Shown: positions 1-14,100, counted from the first letter of the stretch. The stretch: 64,000 nucleotides of DNA from Phallusia mammillata (GCA_003260075.1 QLIY01000561.1:43222-107221), one strand, 5' to 3'. Notes: generated by a model not told the origin, from the sequence alone. Numbers and translations: made by a program.

Positions 1-81
1 ACTAGAAAGAAGGTTTGCCGCATTATATAGTTAAACTACAGTCAATACTCATACTTTTAATACCACCAACGTATCACTTAC

Positions 82-3000
82 AGGACGGAAAGATCGACTG
101 TTGGTTGGAGTAATGGTTGAGGCATCAGATGAAATTCCAGCTCCAGCACGGTTGCTGGGTCGAATGGTTCTCGTTGATGGTTCACGACCCTGTCTGGCAA
201 AAGTTCCACCACCTGGCGGCCCACGATTGTAGCTGTACATCGATGAATCGTCGGTGAAAGACTGAAAAGTTCAGAACATAAAGTGAGTGATTTTTGTTGG
301 CAGATAGACTGACAAAAGAGCAAAGTGACGTATATGGCTTTCTTGAGTCAGTCTTACTTCTTAAACGAAAACGCATAAAACGTGCCCTATCCAACTTTAA
401 ATCTATACTCTGCGCTTGTGACATTACTTAAATGCCACCGAAATTAAGGATCTACACACACAGTAGACAACTTACGCGATTGCGTTGTCCATCTTGTATT
501 TCATTAATAGCGTGATCGGCTTGACGTTGAACATCTTCAAGTTTTCTACAAACAAGTGTAAGATATTGAACTCTGTCAATAGTTACCAATAAATACAAGC
601 GAAAAAACTCTTAGTATTTGTATGATGACTTACTTGTTGAAATACTCAGCAAGCTCGTCAATATCGGTTGGTCTGCGATCACCATTAGTGAGTGTTGTGT
701 TGGTGTCCTCTGAATATCCAGATTGAAGTCGGCTCATATCAGCACTCTGCGCATAATTAATGCAACTTATAAATCGTTTGTAATAATGTAAAATAGCTTA
801 ACCTATAAATATATGTAATTGAACTCAGCAGGTATGCTTGGTTATACACGGTCCCAGCCGTACCATGGTATTTGTGTTATAGCCTATGTCTGGTTGTAAA
901 GGTGTTTGTGAAACGACTACATTTGCCGATTTCAAAATGAGTGCAAAATACCCGGTACTTAAGGTTATGACAGAAATTTAACTTGCTTTGTTTTATATAA
1001 ATATTTCAATAGACAATGTTAAATAACTGTGGAAACAATGAAAGCAAGTAGATTGCTTTGCAAATCGCAATACATGTTGAACAAATGTTTACCTCCAATG
1101 GATCTGGGTAGAATTGTCCAGTGAAGTTAGATGATGACGTGTCCCGTTTCAAATATTTCTCCTGCAAAGATTGAAGCAATTTACAAAATTGTTTTGGTGC
1201 TGCCCGCGACAGAACAGCTGCTCATTAAAGACAACTTACCGGTTTTGGTGGTCTGGGAGGGAAACGCCCGTCAAAATCGTCCTGCGAGTCTGTGGAAGAG
1301 AAAGACGACTTTTGGGATTTGTTTTAAACACGTGTTCAACATGCAGTCATTGGCACACTACATAAGCGAAATGTCTTGTAACTTGCCTATATAGTTCCCA
1401 ATCACCTAGAAGACTAGTACAGCACTTTTGGTGAAACTAAGGTAGTAGTTAAACACGTTAATGCATAAAGTAGTTGTGACAGTTTGCAATGGAGTTAAGG
1501 CCGGTTTTGCATCATATGGTTTGTACAGACATATCCAATTCATCGCGAACCAGTTTGCCAAGGTATACCGAACTTTACTTACCGAAACTGTCAGCAGAAC
1601 TGTAAACGCTGGAACCGTCAGATCCTAGTCTGTGTTGGTCATCGCTGCCTGATGTTGTCCTTCTTGTCGAATCGCTGATCTGCAAAACATACAAACATGG
1701 TTATATTCAGTCAAAAATCATTAGCCTACCTACATTGTATCTATATTATGCCATGTACGACCAACACAGTACTGGGATAATTGGCAGAAACATGACAAAT
1801 TATTGCAAAAACAGGTGTGTCTATATATCAGTGTAAACACAACAACTGAAAAACAAGCATGCTGATGAGAATGCATATTTTATGGTAAGCATTAACGAAC
1901 ATGGCGTTTTATATCAGAGTTGGAAAGTTGTGTTCACACTGAAATATAGTTGATCCATCAATCAACAAAGACACCTACTCCACTAACTTCACACGGTAAC
2001 AAACGCCCCGACTTTATCACGTCACAATCCCCAATACGTGGGGAGGCTATTACCCGGGTCATACGTCATAATCGACAGGAAACTCGTAAACAAATCAAAG
2101 TCATTGTGACGTGTTGGGTGGGAATTATTTCGTTGGGCTCGAGTCGTTAAACGAGACACGGCGATTATACGATTTGTAAATCGAATCCCCCGTGGCAGGC
2201 AATCAACACCGCGTGGCTCGCAAGGTAATATCAAGGTCAGTAGGGAAAAAGGACAAGTTATGGGGATTGGGGACCGGGTTTGTGTATTGGCGAAATACTT
2301 GCACGATTTCACACTGCGTTTATTGCACTACTATATTTCACTTAGAGGCAGTATCAAGAAAAATACCAAAGTTGCCCTATAATTACATGGACATACACAC
2401 AAACTATCTAAATACACTGCAGGGGCCATTGTAAGCAACGCTGTTTTTGGTCTAATTAGTTTACATTTTAAAAATGATTTTATGGAATTTAATTCATTTT
2501 TGTGTGCACTGAGATTTGCAATTATGAGAATATATTGGTTTTTGCTTATTTTTGAAGATTGTGCAACAATTTCCTGTCTATTTGATGTTAACTGTAAAAC
2601 GAAAAGTTACATTTCAAATCCTATGCAGTTTTATTCTTACTGTGAACGGAGGTGCATGCTTTCTTGCATCCATGGTTCGTCTCCTCTCACGTGACTTTTG
2701 TCTACCAGGCGGATGGTGATTGGCTCCCATGGAGATGGTTCTCCTCTTTCCATCCGGGATGGGAGGAGGATCCTGGCTACTTGTGAATGAAGATCCAGAC
2801 GTGTGACGTGGATAGGCGGAGCTTGGCAACGTGCTGACGTTTCGCGATCGGCTGCGTGACGAAACAATTACGTAATTAGTGACGTCCATTTAAACGCACG
2901 TTAGGTATCAAATGAAATTTTTACATTAATACAGTTCGTGCTCTTCTGTGAAATGCAATAATATGTAATATAGTTTAATATAAGTTACATGTGAATTTTT

Positions 3001-5044
3001 AGAAATAATGCGTATTTATTAACGTGTGTATCATTGAGTGATTAAAGCATGTAAGTTGTCAAAACGATTGAAAAGAATAAAGGAAGCAAATGTCAAAATG
3101 AAACTGATGAAAAATGTTGCAACCAAACTTAGCCCTCACCTTCCCGATGTATCGCTATCATCAAAATTAAAATGGCTGGGACCGAAGTCATCAGATGTCG
3201 CCTGAAAAATAATTAACGAACGCTTTGAGCAAACTAAACAAAACATTCTTGTATCAAATCACACCCAAAATATAGTATTACTAATATTATTATTAGTAAG
3301 CGAAGCCTTCAACAAAAGTCAATACATTTTTATTTTAACGAAAAGTTTTTCAATGTATTGTAAAATACATAAAAATATGTATGTTTGTGTATTAAAGCAA
3401 TGCGCCGAGTATATATAACTATGTATATACACAAAATAGGCAATGACTGGGGTATACGTTCAACGAAAAAAACAATAAAACGCTAACGTTTTGATTATGG
3501 GTTAATCACTCATTAAAAAATATGACCGACGCCTTATAATGCCGTTAAACAGACAAAGTACACATAACCCAACAAGATGTTGGTAAATTACAACCAATTA
3601 AAACACGAGTGTGTTGTTGTTCAACGAAATCAAGGCCAAAATAAAAGATAATTGAGCTGCAGCCTATGATCACGCGCGGTGAACGTGATCAAGTGACACA
3701 GCACAGCGAACGACGTAAAGCCGTGACGTTAAAACCGGTTTGTCCACTCAAGACACACGTTCGGTACGTACTTCATGCGACGTATTGTTTCCAATTAGAG
3801 GCTATGTTTCACACAAACACAAAACCTGGAACATGCTTTGAACGCGCGACAAGGGGAATGCAACGAGGTGCATACAATCTCCCAGGCGTGGGAATGTAAA
3901 CAATCAACCTGAATAGAAACTGTTGCGGAACTGTAATGTTTATGGGAAACGTGAACTTGTTGTGATAATAAAATGAAAACAACTACAAGATGACGATGTG
4001 TTTGAAACTCTAGTTTTAGATTTAGGACGATAATGGTTTCTCCAATTAACTACAATACAAACTGTTGCTAAGTCTGAGACTAAAAACTATTTCAAAGATT
4101 TGTAAAACTGTGGTAAACGGCGCTTATGTAAGCAAACATTTAACTTTTAACAAAATGCTGAAATATTTTTGGTAATATCCAACTATAGCACCGTTGAGTA
4201 AGTAAAGCGAGTTTTGTAACCAGAATTTTGCTTTTCAACAATACATGCAAATTTGTGGGTTTACCGGGAGGGTCGACTTGGGCAAAATGGTGAACATTGC
4301 TCTGTAGCCTGAGGCCAAAAAACATTTACATTTAAGCTCCAGATTGTGCCAGCTTAAATTTCTAAGAAAACACCTGATCGCTACACAGCAATGCTTGAAA
4401 AAATTGGTTCTTTATCCTTAACGCCAATAAGGTAAATTTTTTAAGAGTCATGATTTGCTAGAACTGAAATTGTACCCAAAGACTAATAAATCCTGCTAAA
4501 CATGTGCTTGTTTTTTATCCCAATACACAGTTTTGATAAAAATACAATATTTTTTGCGTGAGATTAAGTTTTCTGATACTGACATCCGTAAGCGCAAATA
4601 GCTTTGAGAAAATTATGGAATGACTTACAAATGATGAACTGGTGTATCGTGATGGTTTTGGTGGAAAAGAACTGCGTGGTAGACTTCTGCTGTCGTTTCG
4701 TCCCGCATTGGAACGCTTGTAAGCTCCAGGAAGCTGCAAAAAACGAAAGAAAAAGTATGAGACAAAGATACAAATCATGTTTTTTAATAAAATCATAAAA
4801 TTAAAGATGCTAAATGACGAAAAACACCAAATGATAACTTATTATGTAACATATTCCAGATTATTATTGACATAAATCTTCAACACCTCTAGCAGTCGAG
4901 CTGAACCAACCTTAATGATTATTCGATACAAAACATGCGTATCACTGGACAGTCTTGTTTTTAACCAAGCAAGTAGTAAATTTTAAATTAAATTTTAATA
5001 TCTTATTAAACCTTTACCTCGTGATCTCTTCCTGAGTGACTCAT
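82..5044 (-). CDS. Unrecognised Ser/Arg-rich protein, N-terminal part (partial, 9 exons)
   Basis: I do not recognise this protein. Nine minus-strand coding exons are seen at 5044-5018, 4733-4629, 3201-3140, 2833-2641, 1679-1583, 1289-1240, 1161-1093, 746-634, 545-476, with a further exon at 261-82. Each has AG acceptor and GT donor, and every phase matches the next exon, which is strong evidence for one transcript. The start is the ATG at 5044 (residues MSHSGRDHE); the frame stays open upstream, so an earlier start is possible. The product is low-complexity and Ser/Thr/Arg/Asp-rich, with proline patches (PPRPPKP, DPPPIPDGK) that could bind SH3 or WW domains. Near the end a short charged amphipathic stretch (TDIDELAEYF followed by KLEDVQRQADHAINEIQ) could form a coiled coil. 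The last exon ends in a donor at 80-81, so the gene continues past the left edge. No catalytic motif is visible. It points away from the JAK genes. Confidence 0.72.
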
Positions 5045-5121
5045 TTTCGTAAAATCTTGATGTGTACTCGGTAATACCTCTTTTCGGTTTACACAAGTTG
5101 ACAAAGTTGGACGCTGTGATG
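5045..5121 (-). other. Probable 5' UTR part of the first exon
   Basis: The exon holding the ATG at 5044 seems to begin near 5113, where the minus strand reads a pyrimidine-rich acceptor ending TCACAG. The frame upstream of the ATG is open, so part of this stretch could be coding. A farther 5' exon would lie beyond 5.1 kb but I could not place it. Confidence 0.35.
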
Positions 5122-6843
5122 AAAGAAGCGTCGATTCTTTGTCGACTTTCCTTCTGCGCCCACAAACAGAAACTTTCTTAGGAACGCCTTCGCCTTTTTG
5201 GCGTTCAATCAGACAATATTGTATAATATGTGAATATAAACCTTTTTGAAATAACCCTGAACGTTGATTCTGTGAACAAAACGTCACCGTAGTTATAATG
5301 CGTTGCTGACAGATTCTCAGTTACACCTGGCAGTAAAACAAATGGTACTTGTACATTTTTGTAGCAACGCCTTGTCTAATAATGCCAGGGGGTAATAAAC
5401 GTGTGTAAAGTCGTTTACCATCAGACAGGTGCTACATAAATCAGACTGCCAATAAAGTTTGGTGCTCCAGAAATGTTCATAAAAGCGAGGTGAACGTTGC
5501 CATTGAGCTCTTTACGATTTCAAACATAGTATGTGACATCTTTGACTAAAATAAAACTAGCTGACAATACTAAATCATTGAAAAGATACCGAAATGATAA
5601 TCCCAAAGTTGATATATTTTAACGAATACGTTAGCTTTGTTCTAACATGTTTCACACTGTGCGCTTACAGAACAACTGTCTTTGCGAAAACAATACCGAA
5701 ACAAAGTGAAAAGTTAAGTAAAAGTAACTACACCGTTCTTGGTCATCACTGTGTAGTAACCGAGTAGTAACTAAACTAATATCCGCAATAGCACTAAGCT
5801 GAACTGACGAGCACATCAGGCAGCTATGTTCAAACAATATGATATGAATGTGTCCAACTTCCAGTCTTCCATCGGCCAACAACTTGCTCAGCCACTCCAT
5901 GACGTAGTGGTCGAACAAGTACGGAGCGCTTCGGGGGAAAGAATCTCCAGTTAATCAAGCGTCTGCTCGCTCGATGTGAGCTGTATCTCTAGCCTGGGGC
6001 ACTCGCCGCAATATTCTCTCGCCGCTGAAAATCTGACACTGCTGGTTCAACTTCTCACTTTCATGGCAACTAATTGATCCACTGAGAGATTTTTCGACGC
6101 CTTAAACTAAGTGTTACATAACGCAAAAGACTCGGCCCAAGTTGGTTTTGTAAGCGAATGTGGAGTATTATTTAGTAGGGACATGTTCACATTAACCGTA
6201 TCGAGCCAATGTCGTAATTTTCTTTATCAAAAGAAAGATTTTATTGAAATAAAACCATTGAGAGAATTTTTAACTCCCTGAACCAGAATATTACATAACG
6301 CAAATTACAAACTCGTCGATTAATTGGCGTTTAGCACTTAGGGTTAGTATTAACTTATTTGATAAATACTAACTATCATAAGGCCGTGTTATTGAAAATC
6401 AAATAGTGTACTTTTCTTCATAAAAATTTTGAATAAAATATACTTAAGAACAACTTTTCACCGCAGGGTGCACAAAATACCAAAATTTTTAAGGCGCAAC
6501 ACTAATAGTAAAAAGGAAACATCGGTCATGAACTTTAATGAGTGAAGCACAAAATTGTTATAATACATGAAAACTTCTTTCAACTTCCTTTCACTAAAAA
6601 TATTGCACACTTAAACACTTTTATGGGGATTCTCAATGCTAAACGAGCAACTTCGAATCCGATTACGATTACTTGCGGTTTTGTCATTACTTGTCTAATT
6701 AGTTTGTTTACAAATCAACATCGGCGTACCGGTCTAATCGGTCATTTCGCCTAATTAAATATTGCATCATATTTAATACCAGCACTGGTTTTCCGAAAAT
6801 ATACCTGACTTTGGAACACTACACACGGACTTGTAAAGTAGTT
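5122..6843. other. Intergenic, no supported gene
   Basis: Only short ORFs without codon structure or splice context are present here. A minus-strand ORF near 5652-5918 is open but resembles nothing I know. I see no RNA gene and no clear promoter. Confidence 0.5.
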
Positions 6844-6996
6844 TAATCACAAACATTACTGTGCCCTTAGTGCTTTATATACCGTGTTCTACAGCTTGAT
6901 TGAAAACATGCACTGATGATGACAACAGAGATTGTCGAAACGTCTGAACGAGGTATTCTATATACACCACTACCTTGGCAGTAATGTTTGTGATTA
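6844..6996. repeat. Foldback/MITE-like element with 18-bp terminal inverted repeats
   Basis: The left arm at 6844-6861 (TAATCACAAACATTACTG) is the exact reverse complement of the right arm at 6979-6996. The 153-bp unit carries no ORF. Inside it, 6913-6943 reads CTGATGA, a small hairpin (GACAA pairing with TTGTC), then GAAAC, which resembles half of a hammerhead ribozyme core. No clear target-site duplication was found beyond a possible TA. Confidence 0.7.
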
Positions 6997-8423
6997 TACC
7001 TGACTTTGCTGCCAGCTTTATGTAAAAATATTATTTGCATAAAAATAAAAGATGTTTAAGAATCTAATGCAGCTATTCTAATCCTGTGTCTTGCGAGGGC
7101 TTTCCAAGTGTATCGCAAAGTATTGGTTTTTGCTATCATCTAATCGTGTTTAGGACCTAACAACAAAATTCTTCTGCGCATGACAACGATGGAACAAAAT
7201 TGTGATGCCATTTGTTACCAAACAAAAGTCACTCATCATACCAAAACTGCGCATTAATTACAAAGTTTGTAAATTTGATTATTCTGACTCGCCTCCTCTT
7301 AAACACAAAGCGATTCAGAACTCACAGAAGTACTTTACAAGGGCTCCGAATAGCTTGTAATTTGCTGCAAATATACCACGTTTACTACACCCTGACTTAA
7401 CAACTCCTTACGATTTGACGATGTACTTCTGTTTAATTAGTTTTCTAAGGGCGTTAAGGGCTGTGGCAATATTCAGAATTGTGATGCCGCCCCGAGCACT
7501 TTGGCCGCAACTTCACTGTCAACTCGTGGTCCAATCAGGGCGCGGGTCATGGTCTGACGTTACACGAAATGGGTAAATACAACCAACATGGTTGTGGTGT
7601 TCTGTAAAGTCTGAGAAAAACAGCCGTATTAAAACACTTTTGTCTGATCATTTCTCTTAGTTGCTGTGTTACTGCATGTGTGTATAGTAGACAAGAAATT
7701 AACAATCATTTTTAACTGAAACATCCATTTTCAACGGTGCATCCTCATACATTGGTTTAACTTTAAAAAAACACGCAGCGTATGACAAAGACAACTTAAC
7801 CATTAAAAACTTTAGCAATAATGCTATAATTCAACAGCCGATAAATACGAACCAAAAGGTGCTTTTACAATCATTTTCGGTTCAGTGGAATTTTTGTAAA
7901 ACAAGTATGTGATAAAAATCAAATATAAAAGCATCAATAAACGACCGTCGCGAGATTAAATAAGTTAAACCTCAACCACAACTTATTTTTAATATTGTAC
8001 ACAAAAATTGCCCCAAGCAGAAAAAACATAATGATCACTCAGTGTAGGCAAATATATGAAACACTCTTTACTTATTTGCATGTAAAGAATTTCCAAAAGT
8101 TTTACAATCTGTTTAAACCGGTGGTGAAAGTGGGTCAAAACCGGCTGGTAAAAGTCAAGTTCAAATCAACCTGTTTTATTCAAGGTTTGCCCCGACTAAC
8201 ACGAGAACCAGACTAGACCCTACTACAATACCGGAGAGATCTACAGCTTTGACTTCAACGTTTTTGATGGTTTTCATGGGGTCCGAAGCCCGTATTTCAT
8301 ATTTGTGTATACGTCAGGTGACTCGGCCCACTCGGCGAAGTTCCTGCTTTAAAACTTTTTTCTTGTTTTTTTTTTCACGAGATTCGAACCCAGGACACTC
8401 CCGGGGACGAATCCCGATCAGGT

Positions 8424-8428
<5 letters not shown>
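6997..8428. other. Intergenic, AT-rich, no supported gene
   Basis: No coding exon is supported. On the minus strand at about 8381-8396 a GGTTCGAATCTC-like B box followed by a run of A suggests a piece of a tRNA-derived SINE, but no A box could be aligned because a filler run follows. Confidence 0.4.

Positions 8429-8513
<85 letters not shown>
8429..8513. other. 85-base G run, probable assembly gap filler
   Basis: An uninterrupted run of G of a kind that recurs about 40 times in this window. It creates false polyglycine and polyproline ORFs. It is best read as an unsequenced gap and not as real G-quadruplex DNA. Confidence 0.75.
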
Positions 8514-8710
8514 CTTCCTGCTTTAAACCAGAAGTTCATTTCAATTGAAAACACAAGAGCGCCTCCAGCCGACAAAACTTCAACTAAAAGTCAAGCACTA
8601 GTAGACGCGTTTGGAACTATATGAACATCACCTTTGTTGACTTTTCGTGACGTACCCCTTTGGGTCAACACTAGTTCATTGCGCCATAGTTATTGCACTG
8701 TGCAGCTGCA

Positions 8711-9212
8711 GTTAGATTGGCTGGCAGTTAAACATTAATAGGATGCCATGACTTAGGAAAAATGTACTATGATCGTTTTTGAACCGATATGTTAAGTTGA
8801 GTTTAGATTTTTTTCGCTCGGTGAAAGAAAACAAAGCGACACAAAATCATTAAAACGATTACCAAAATAGTTGAAACGATATGGAGCGCAAAACAGTGTA
8901 AAGCACAATTGGTTGATAATGGCTGAACGCGCTGCAGCTACACTGTATGGATTGAAACAGTTGGGGGGGGGGGGACAGTTAAACATTAACAGGATGCCAT
9001 GACTTAGGAAAAATGTAGTATGATCGTTAAATATGAACCGATGTGTTAAGTTGAGTTGAGTTTTTTTCGCTCGGTGAAAGAAACAAAGCGACACAAAATC
9101 ATTACAACGATTACCAAAATAGTTGAAACGTTATGGAGCGCAAAACAGTGTAAAGCACAATTGGTGGATAATGGCTGAACGCGCTGCAGCTACACTGTAT
9201 GGATTGAAACAG
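8711..9212. repeat. Near-identical pair flanking a G-run join
   Basis: About 230 bp before the G run at 8963-8974 recurs after it with scattered substitutions and small indels (for example GGATGCCATGACTTAGG in both). This is the pattern of two overlapping contig ends joined in series. It is most likely one genomic copy. Confidence 0.7.
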
Positions 9213-9289
9213 TTTCAGTATGGAGTTTTGGTAATTTAATTATTAAGCTATAGGCTGGATACAAGTACGCGACGTTGCGCGACAATAAA

Positions 9290-9815
9290 TATTTGCCTCC
9301 ATATTTGAACCAGTGGTTCCTCTTTTCCAAAAGCGTGCAGCGAGCAAAGTAATATCAGACCGAGAGAGAATAGGAGGTCATGTAAATTTGATTCATTTCT
9401 GAGTTTAAGGGGGGGGGGGGGGGTTAGGCTGGATACAAGTGCGCGACGTTGCGTGACAATAAATATTTGCCTTCATATTTGAACCAGTGGTTCCGCTTTT
9501 CCAAAAGCGTGCATCGAGCAATGTTATATTAGCTATGACAAAACATTGTCAAGCGACCAACAAGAGAGAATATGAGGTCATATAAAATTCGATTCATTTC
9601 TTAGTTTAAAGTTTGTATGTTTCTGAAAGTAAATAAAAATTATTTGCCTTTATGTTTAAACAAGTGGTTCTGCTTTCGAAAAGCGTGCAGCGGCCATTGT
9701 AATACCAGCAATTGAAAATCTTTGTCAAGCGACCAGCGAGAGAATGGCAACTCACGTAAAATACATTCATTTCTGAGTTTAAAGTTTGTTTGTTTCTGAA
9801 AATAAATAACAGTTG
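9290..9815 (+). repeat. About 177-bp tandem repeat, 2 to 3 units
   Basis: Units begin with TATTTGCCT at 9290, 9464 and 9641 and share the block GTGGTTC...CTTTTC(C/G)AAAAGCGTGCA and a tail ending in AATAAA. Units two and three are 177 bp apart, clearly diverged and contiguous, so they are a real tandem duplication. Unit one lies before the G run at 9409-9423 and may only be an overlapping contig end of unit two. Confidence 0.65.
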
Positions 9816-9862
9816 GGAAATGTTGGTAAATATATTTTATCGCCACAGTGACAATGTAAGTG

Positions 9863-10133
<271 letters not shown>

Positions 10134-11135
10134 TTTTCAATGTGAATTAACGCAAATAACGTTGAATATAAATTCAATCATTGGTACGTGCGCGTGCCAT
10201 TAGTTAGTAAATATTGATCAATTCGGTTGGTCGTGTAACAAAGGCTAACACAAGTGTAGTTTTCTGCACCTTGTTTTCGCATATAGGAGTATACACTGCA
10301 GTATACCCAATGCGATAAGAATCTGTAGCAATACGATCCCTAAAAAAACAGTTTTGTTTGCAAATTTTCTACAATAGAGTTATAGAGCTGACGTAGCGCT
10401 TTTAAGCCAAAGCCCTGCAGAATATTGAGTTGTACTTACATTTTAGTTCTAAACCTTAACATGGAAGCTTGGATTTCGCAGCAGAGAAAAATCTAATAAG
10501 CGGTGTATGAAGATGTTTTGAATCAAAAATATACTCATGTAGAAAATATCTTTACCCAAGAACACTGAATGTGCTTGTTATTATATAAGGGTGATTCCAG
10601 CAGATACGAACAAATAAGCTTAACGGCACTCATAAATCAGTATGCAAGAGCAGACCGCGATTGTTAATCCCGATTTAGATTTAACGATACTTTTTTTTGT
10701 AACATCAAAGGCAAGCATTATTGATTTTTCCATAGAGAGGTAAACAGGACCTAAAAATGCCAATTGTGTGCTGAAATCGATATCTTTATGTCGTTCAATA
10801 ATGCACAGATTGTTACCATGTGCTAAAATCTTCAGCTGTTCTATCAAAACTAAAAAGCTATTAATACGATAGATTAGATTACCGACTTAAACGTAAATGT
10901 TCCAACAAATCTCAAACGAAAAATATGGTGCAGTTGCTACACATATTTTGTCCGATAAGTCGGATAAATGTTTTAATACTGCCGGTAGAGCGAAAAGAGA
11001 TGTTATATTTTTTCGGCTTACATGAGCCATAACGGTGGACTGATAATGCCAGCGACATTGTGTTACTAAAACTTACTTTATCTATTTAGGTGTAATGTCT
11101 GTTATCATGTAAAATATCTGTGACACTTGATTACT
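10134..11135. promoter_or_regulatory. Upstream region of the first JAK gene
   Basis: About 1 kb without coding evidence. A pyrimidine-rich stretch ending TTTAG near 11090, 45 bases before the JAK start codon, could be the acceptor of a 5' UTR intron or a trans-splice site. No TATA box at a convincing position was recognised. Confidence 0.35.
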
Positions 11136-14100
11136 ATGGCAAGTACTGCAACGCTCCGTATCAAGCTGTTTCGATCTGACACAAGCTGGCTTAAAAATAA
11201 CCGTAAGGAGCCGGTCCAACGACTGTTGCAGGATTCAATCGAGCAAGTAGTCACAGAGGAATCAAGTTCAACTTTCGAAAAGGTTCTTACTGATTGCGCT
11301 GAAATATGCAGTATCACGCCTATCTATTTGCCGCTTTTCGGGCTAAAGAATAAGAAAACTTCGCACTGGACGAACCTGGCTTCAACGATACAAAGTTATC
11401 TTCAGGAGCAGAGTACGGATGATAGCGATTCGTTGAGTTTATTGTCTACAGTGTTGGAACTGGAATTCAGAATCCGGTTCCAGTTTAAAGGTGATGCTTT
11501 CCGGGTGTCCGAAGAAAACGGAAATACATATCCGGTATACGACCGGACATTGATTTATCTTTTTCATCAGCATCGGGAAGACTTCCGTTTTGGGCGGCTA
11601 AAATTTCACGAACGCACTTCAGAGGACGGAGACAAAAACAACTTAGGACTAGCTGCATTTGACTTGTTAAGGCTGGGACGTGAGGCAAAACTTGATTATC
11701 CCGAAGTGAAGAATAGTGTAAAGTTGAAAAGGCTTCTATCGTGCAGTTATAATGATATCGTATCGTCCAGAAATGGGTTGCAGATGTTATCAGTGAAGCA
11801 AATATTGGTAAAGAGGAGATTCGACAATTACCTGATGCAGTTAAAGACACGCTACAAGCAATCGACAGAAAGCCTACGCGACCAACTGTATTTTCATCAT
11901 AAATACGTGAACACCCTGGAAGGTCTGTTGCAATTTAATTATGCGGAAAGTTACGATGTCATTCCGCAAACAGAAGACCCAGACGAATGTGTAAAAGTGT
12001 CTGTTGGGCCATACCTCGAAGTCGTCAAGCATTCTGCAAACGATACGGTTGGTTCGCAGTGGTGCAAACTTTCGGACCTTGTATGCATCAACATTGCTGA
12101 AAAGAATGCATACTGGACAGTGACATTGGTTCATTTCAGTGGTGAAACACTGTCTGTAGATCTGGCTTCAAAGTGGGAAGCCGAAGGACTGGTCTCTTGC
12201 ATCGACGGTTACAACTATCTTCTGGTCGATCCACATTACTACTTGTGCAAGTCGGTTTGCCGACCTTCGCTTGTTGAGCAAATAAGGCTTTCCTGCCATG
12301 GATGTATTTCTTTTGCGCTGGCTTCCCATCTACTAAAGAATCATCCCAATCCCAGAACCGGAGACTGTATATTAAGATGCAGCAGCGACGAATTCCAAGC
12401 TTACTTCATCACTACGATCTCTCAACTCGAACAAGATGGACAAAACTTGATCAAAAACTTCAAAATTGCTCGCGATGCAAACGGTTTTGGAATATATGGA
12501 GCGGAGAGCCGCCATGAAACTTTGGCCAGTTTGCTTGAAGAGTACAAAGATGGTTACGCGAGCAGGATGCAGTTTGAAATTTCGCGGTTGCGACATCCGT
12601 TGGTCAAGCAGCAATGTTCAATTTTAGTTCACAAAGGCAAAGAGATCAACCCGATTACTACATCCGAACCTACCGAGGTTCCATTAATTTCTCAAGATGC
12701 TTACTCTTATGTTGAAAAACTAGGAGGTGGAATGTTTTCGGATGTTATTCTCCACAAGGATGAAGCCAACAAACTTGTTGTTATCAAACAGATGATTGAG
12801 GTTTCGGACTACGGAATACGTCAACACGTTCAGAAATCATTCCAAGATTCAAGGATCCGCTTCAAACAGCTCAACAACTTCATGGAGGCTGGCCAAAACA
12901 AAAGCAAACACATTTTGCAAATTCTTAGTTTTTCTATGCACACAAACGTCGTTCTCGAGTACATGCCTTTGGGCTCGATAACAGATCATCTGAGAAAACG
13001 CAAAGAATCCCTTGACCAGGATTTGACGTTGCACTTCGTAAGACAACTTGCTCATGCCTGCGCATACATGGAAGAAAAAGACATAGAACATGGAAACATC
13101 AGAGCTAAGAATATCCTTCTAAAGGGCGACGCCAAATGGCCTTTGGTTAAGCTTAGTGACCCTGGTGTCACTACATACAAAGTGCATTGCAGTGAGAGTG
13201 CACCTGTGCTTAAACCTCCCTGGGTGGCTTATGAGTTTTGCAACGTGGATGAGATGCCAAAGTCCTGCACACCAACAGTGAGCGGTGACAAGTGGAGCTT
13301 TGCCACAACTGTGTGCGAGATTTACTACTGGAAAGAGAACTTTGACTCGCGACAAACGGCGCACGAAATGACAACAGAAATGAGACTGAGATACAAAACT
13401 CAATCTGTGGTTACGCTGCCTGAGTTTTTAACAGAAAATCGGTTCCTTTCTCTGCGCGATCTGCTGATAAAATGCTGGAGAATTTGTCCCGAAACCCGGC
13501 CCAGCTTTAAGGAGATTTTACATGAAATTGCTTCTGCTTCTGAAAGTTTTCATTTTGACGGTGTTGAATCAACCGAAGACGAAACATTCGAAGCACAGTG
13601 CCGCTATCCAGCCGCATATGACGATGAGAAATTGAACGTTGTAAAGGAGCTTGGAGCTGGATATTATGGTCGTGTAGAGCTGTGTCAGTACATATCTAAC
13701 GGCCACAAGGAAGAAGTAGCGGTCAAATCTATCAGCAACAGCGGAAACTCGTATTGCAACCGAGACGTATTTTACGAAATCCAGGCAATGCAAAAAGTCG
13801 ACCATCGTCATGTGGCAAAGCTTAAAGGTGTTACAAGCCCGTCCTACAGATTAGTGATGGAGTATTTGGAACAAGGTGACTTAAAGGCCTTTCTCAAGAA
13901 GAGAAAAGCGGCTGGTACACGGCTTGAGCAGCTCTTGCATCTACTTTGCCAGTTTGCAAGTCAGATCACTCAAGGCATGCAAGCTTTGCAGGAGCAACGA
14001 CTTATTCATCGTGATCTAGCTTTGCGGAATATATTGCTCGCGAGGGATGCCGTACACACGCCATTGTACGTTAAGATTTCGGACTTTGGTTTGTCGCGAG

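Noticed and set aside
8381-8410. tRNA gene or SINE from a B-box-like GGTTCGAATCTC
   Set aside because: No acceptor stem or A box can be paired; kept only as a note.
8249-8548. ORF with a polyglycine tract
   Set aside because: The tract is the 85-base G filler; the rest has no recognisable coding sequence.
11127-11135. TTG as start of JAK A
   Set aside because: A nuclear animal gene should use the ATG nine bases downstream.
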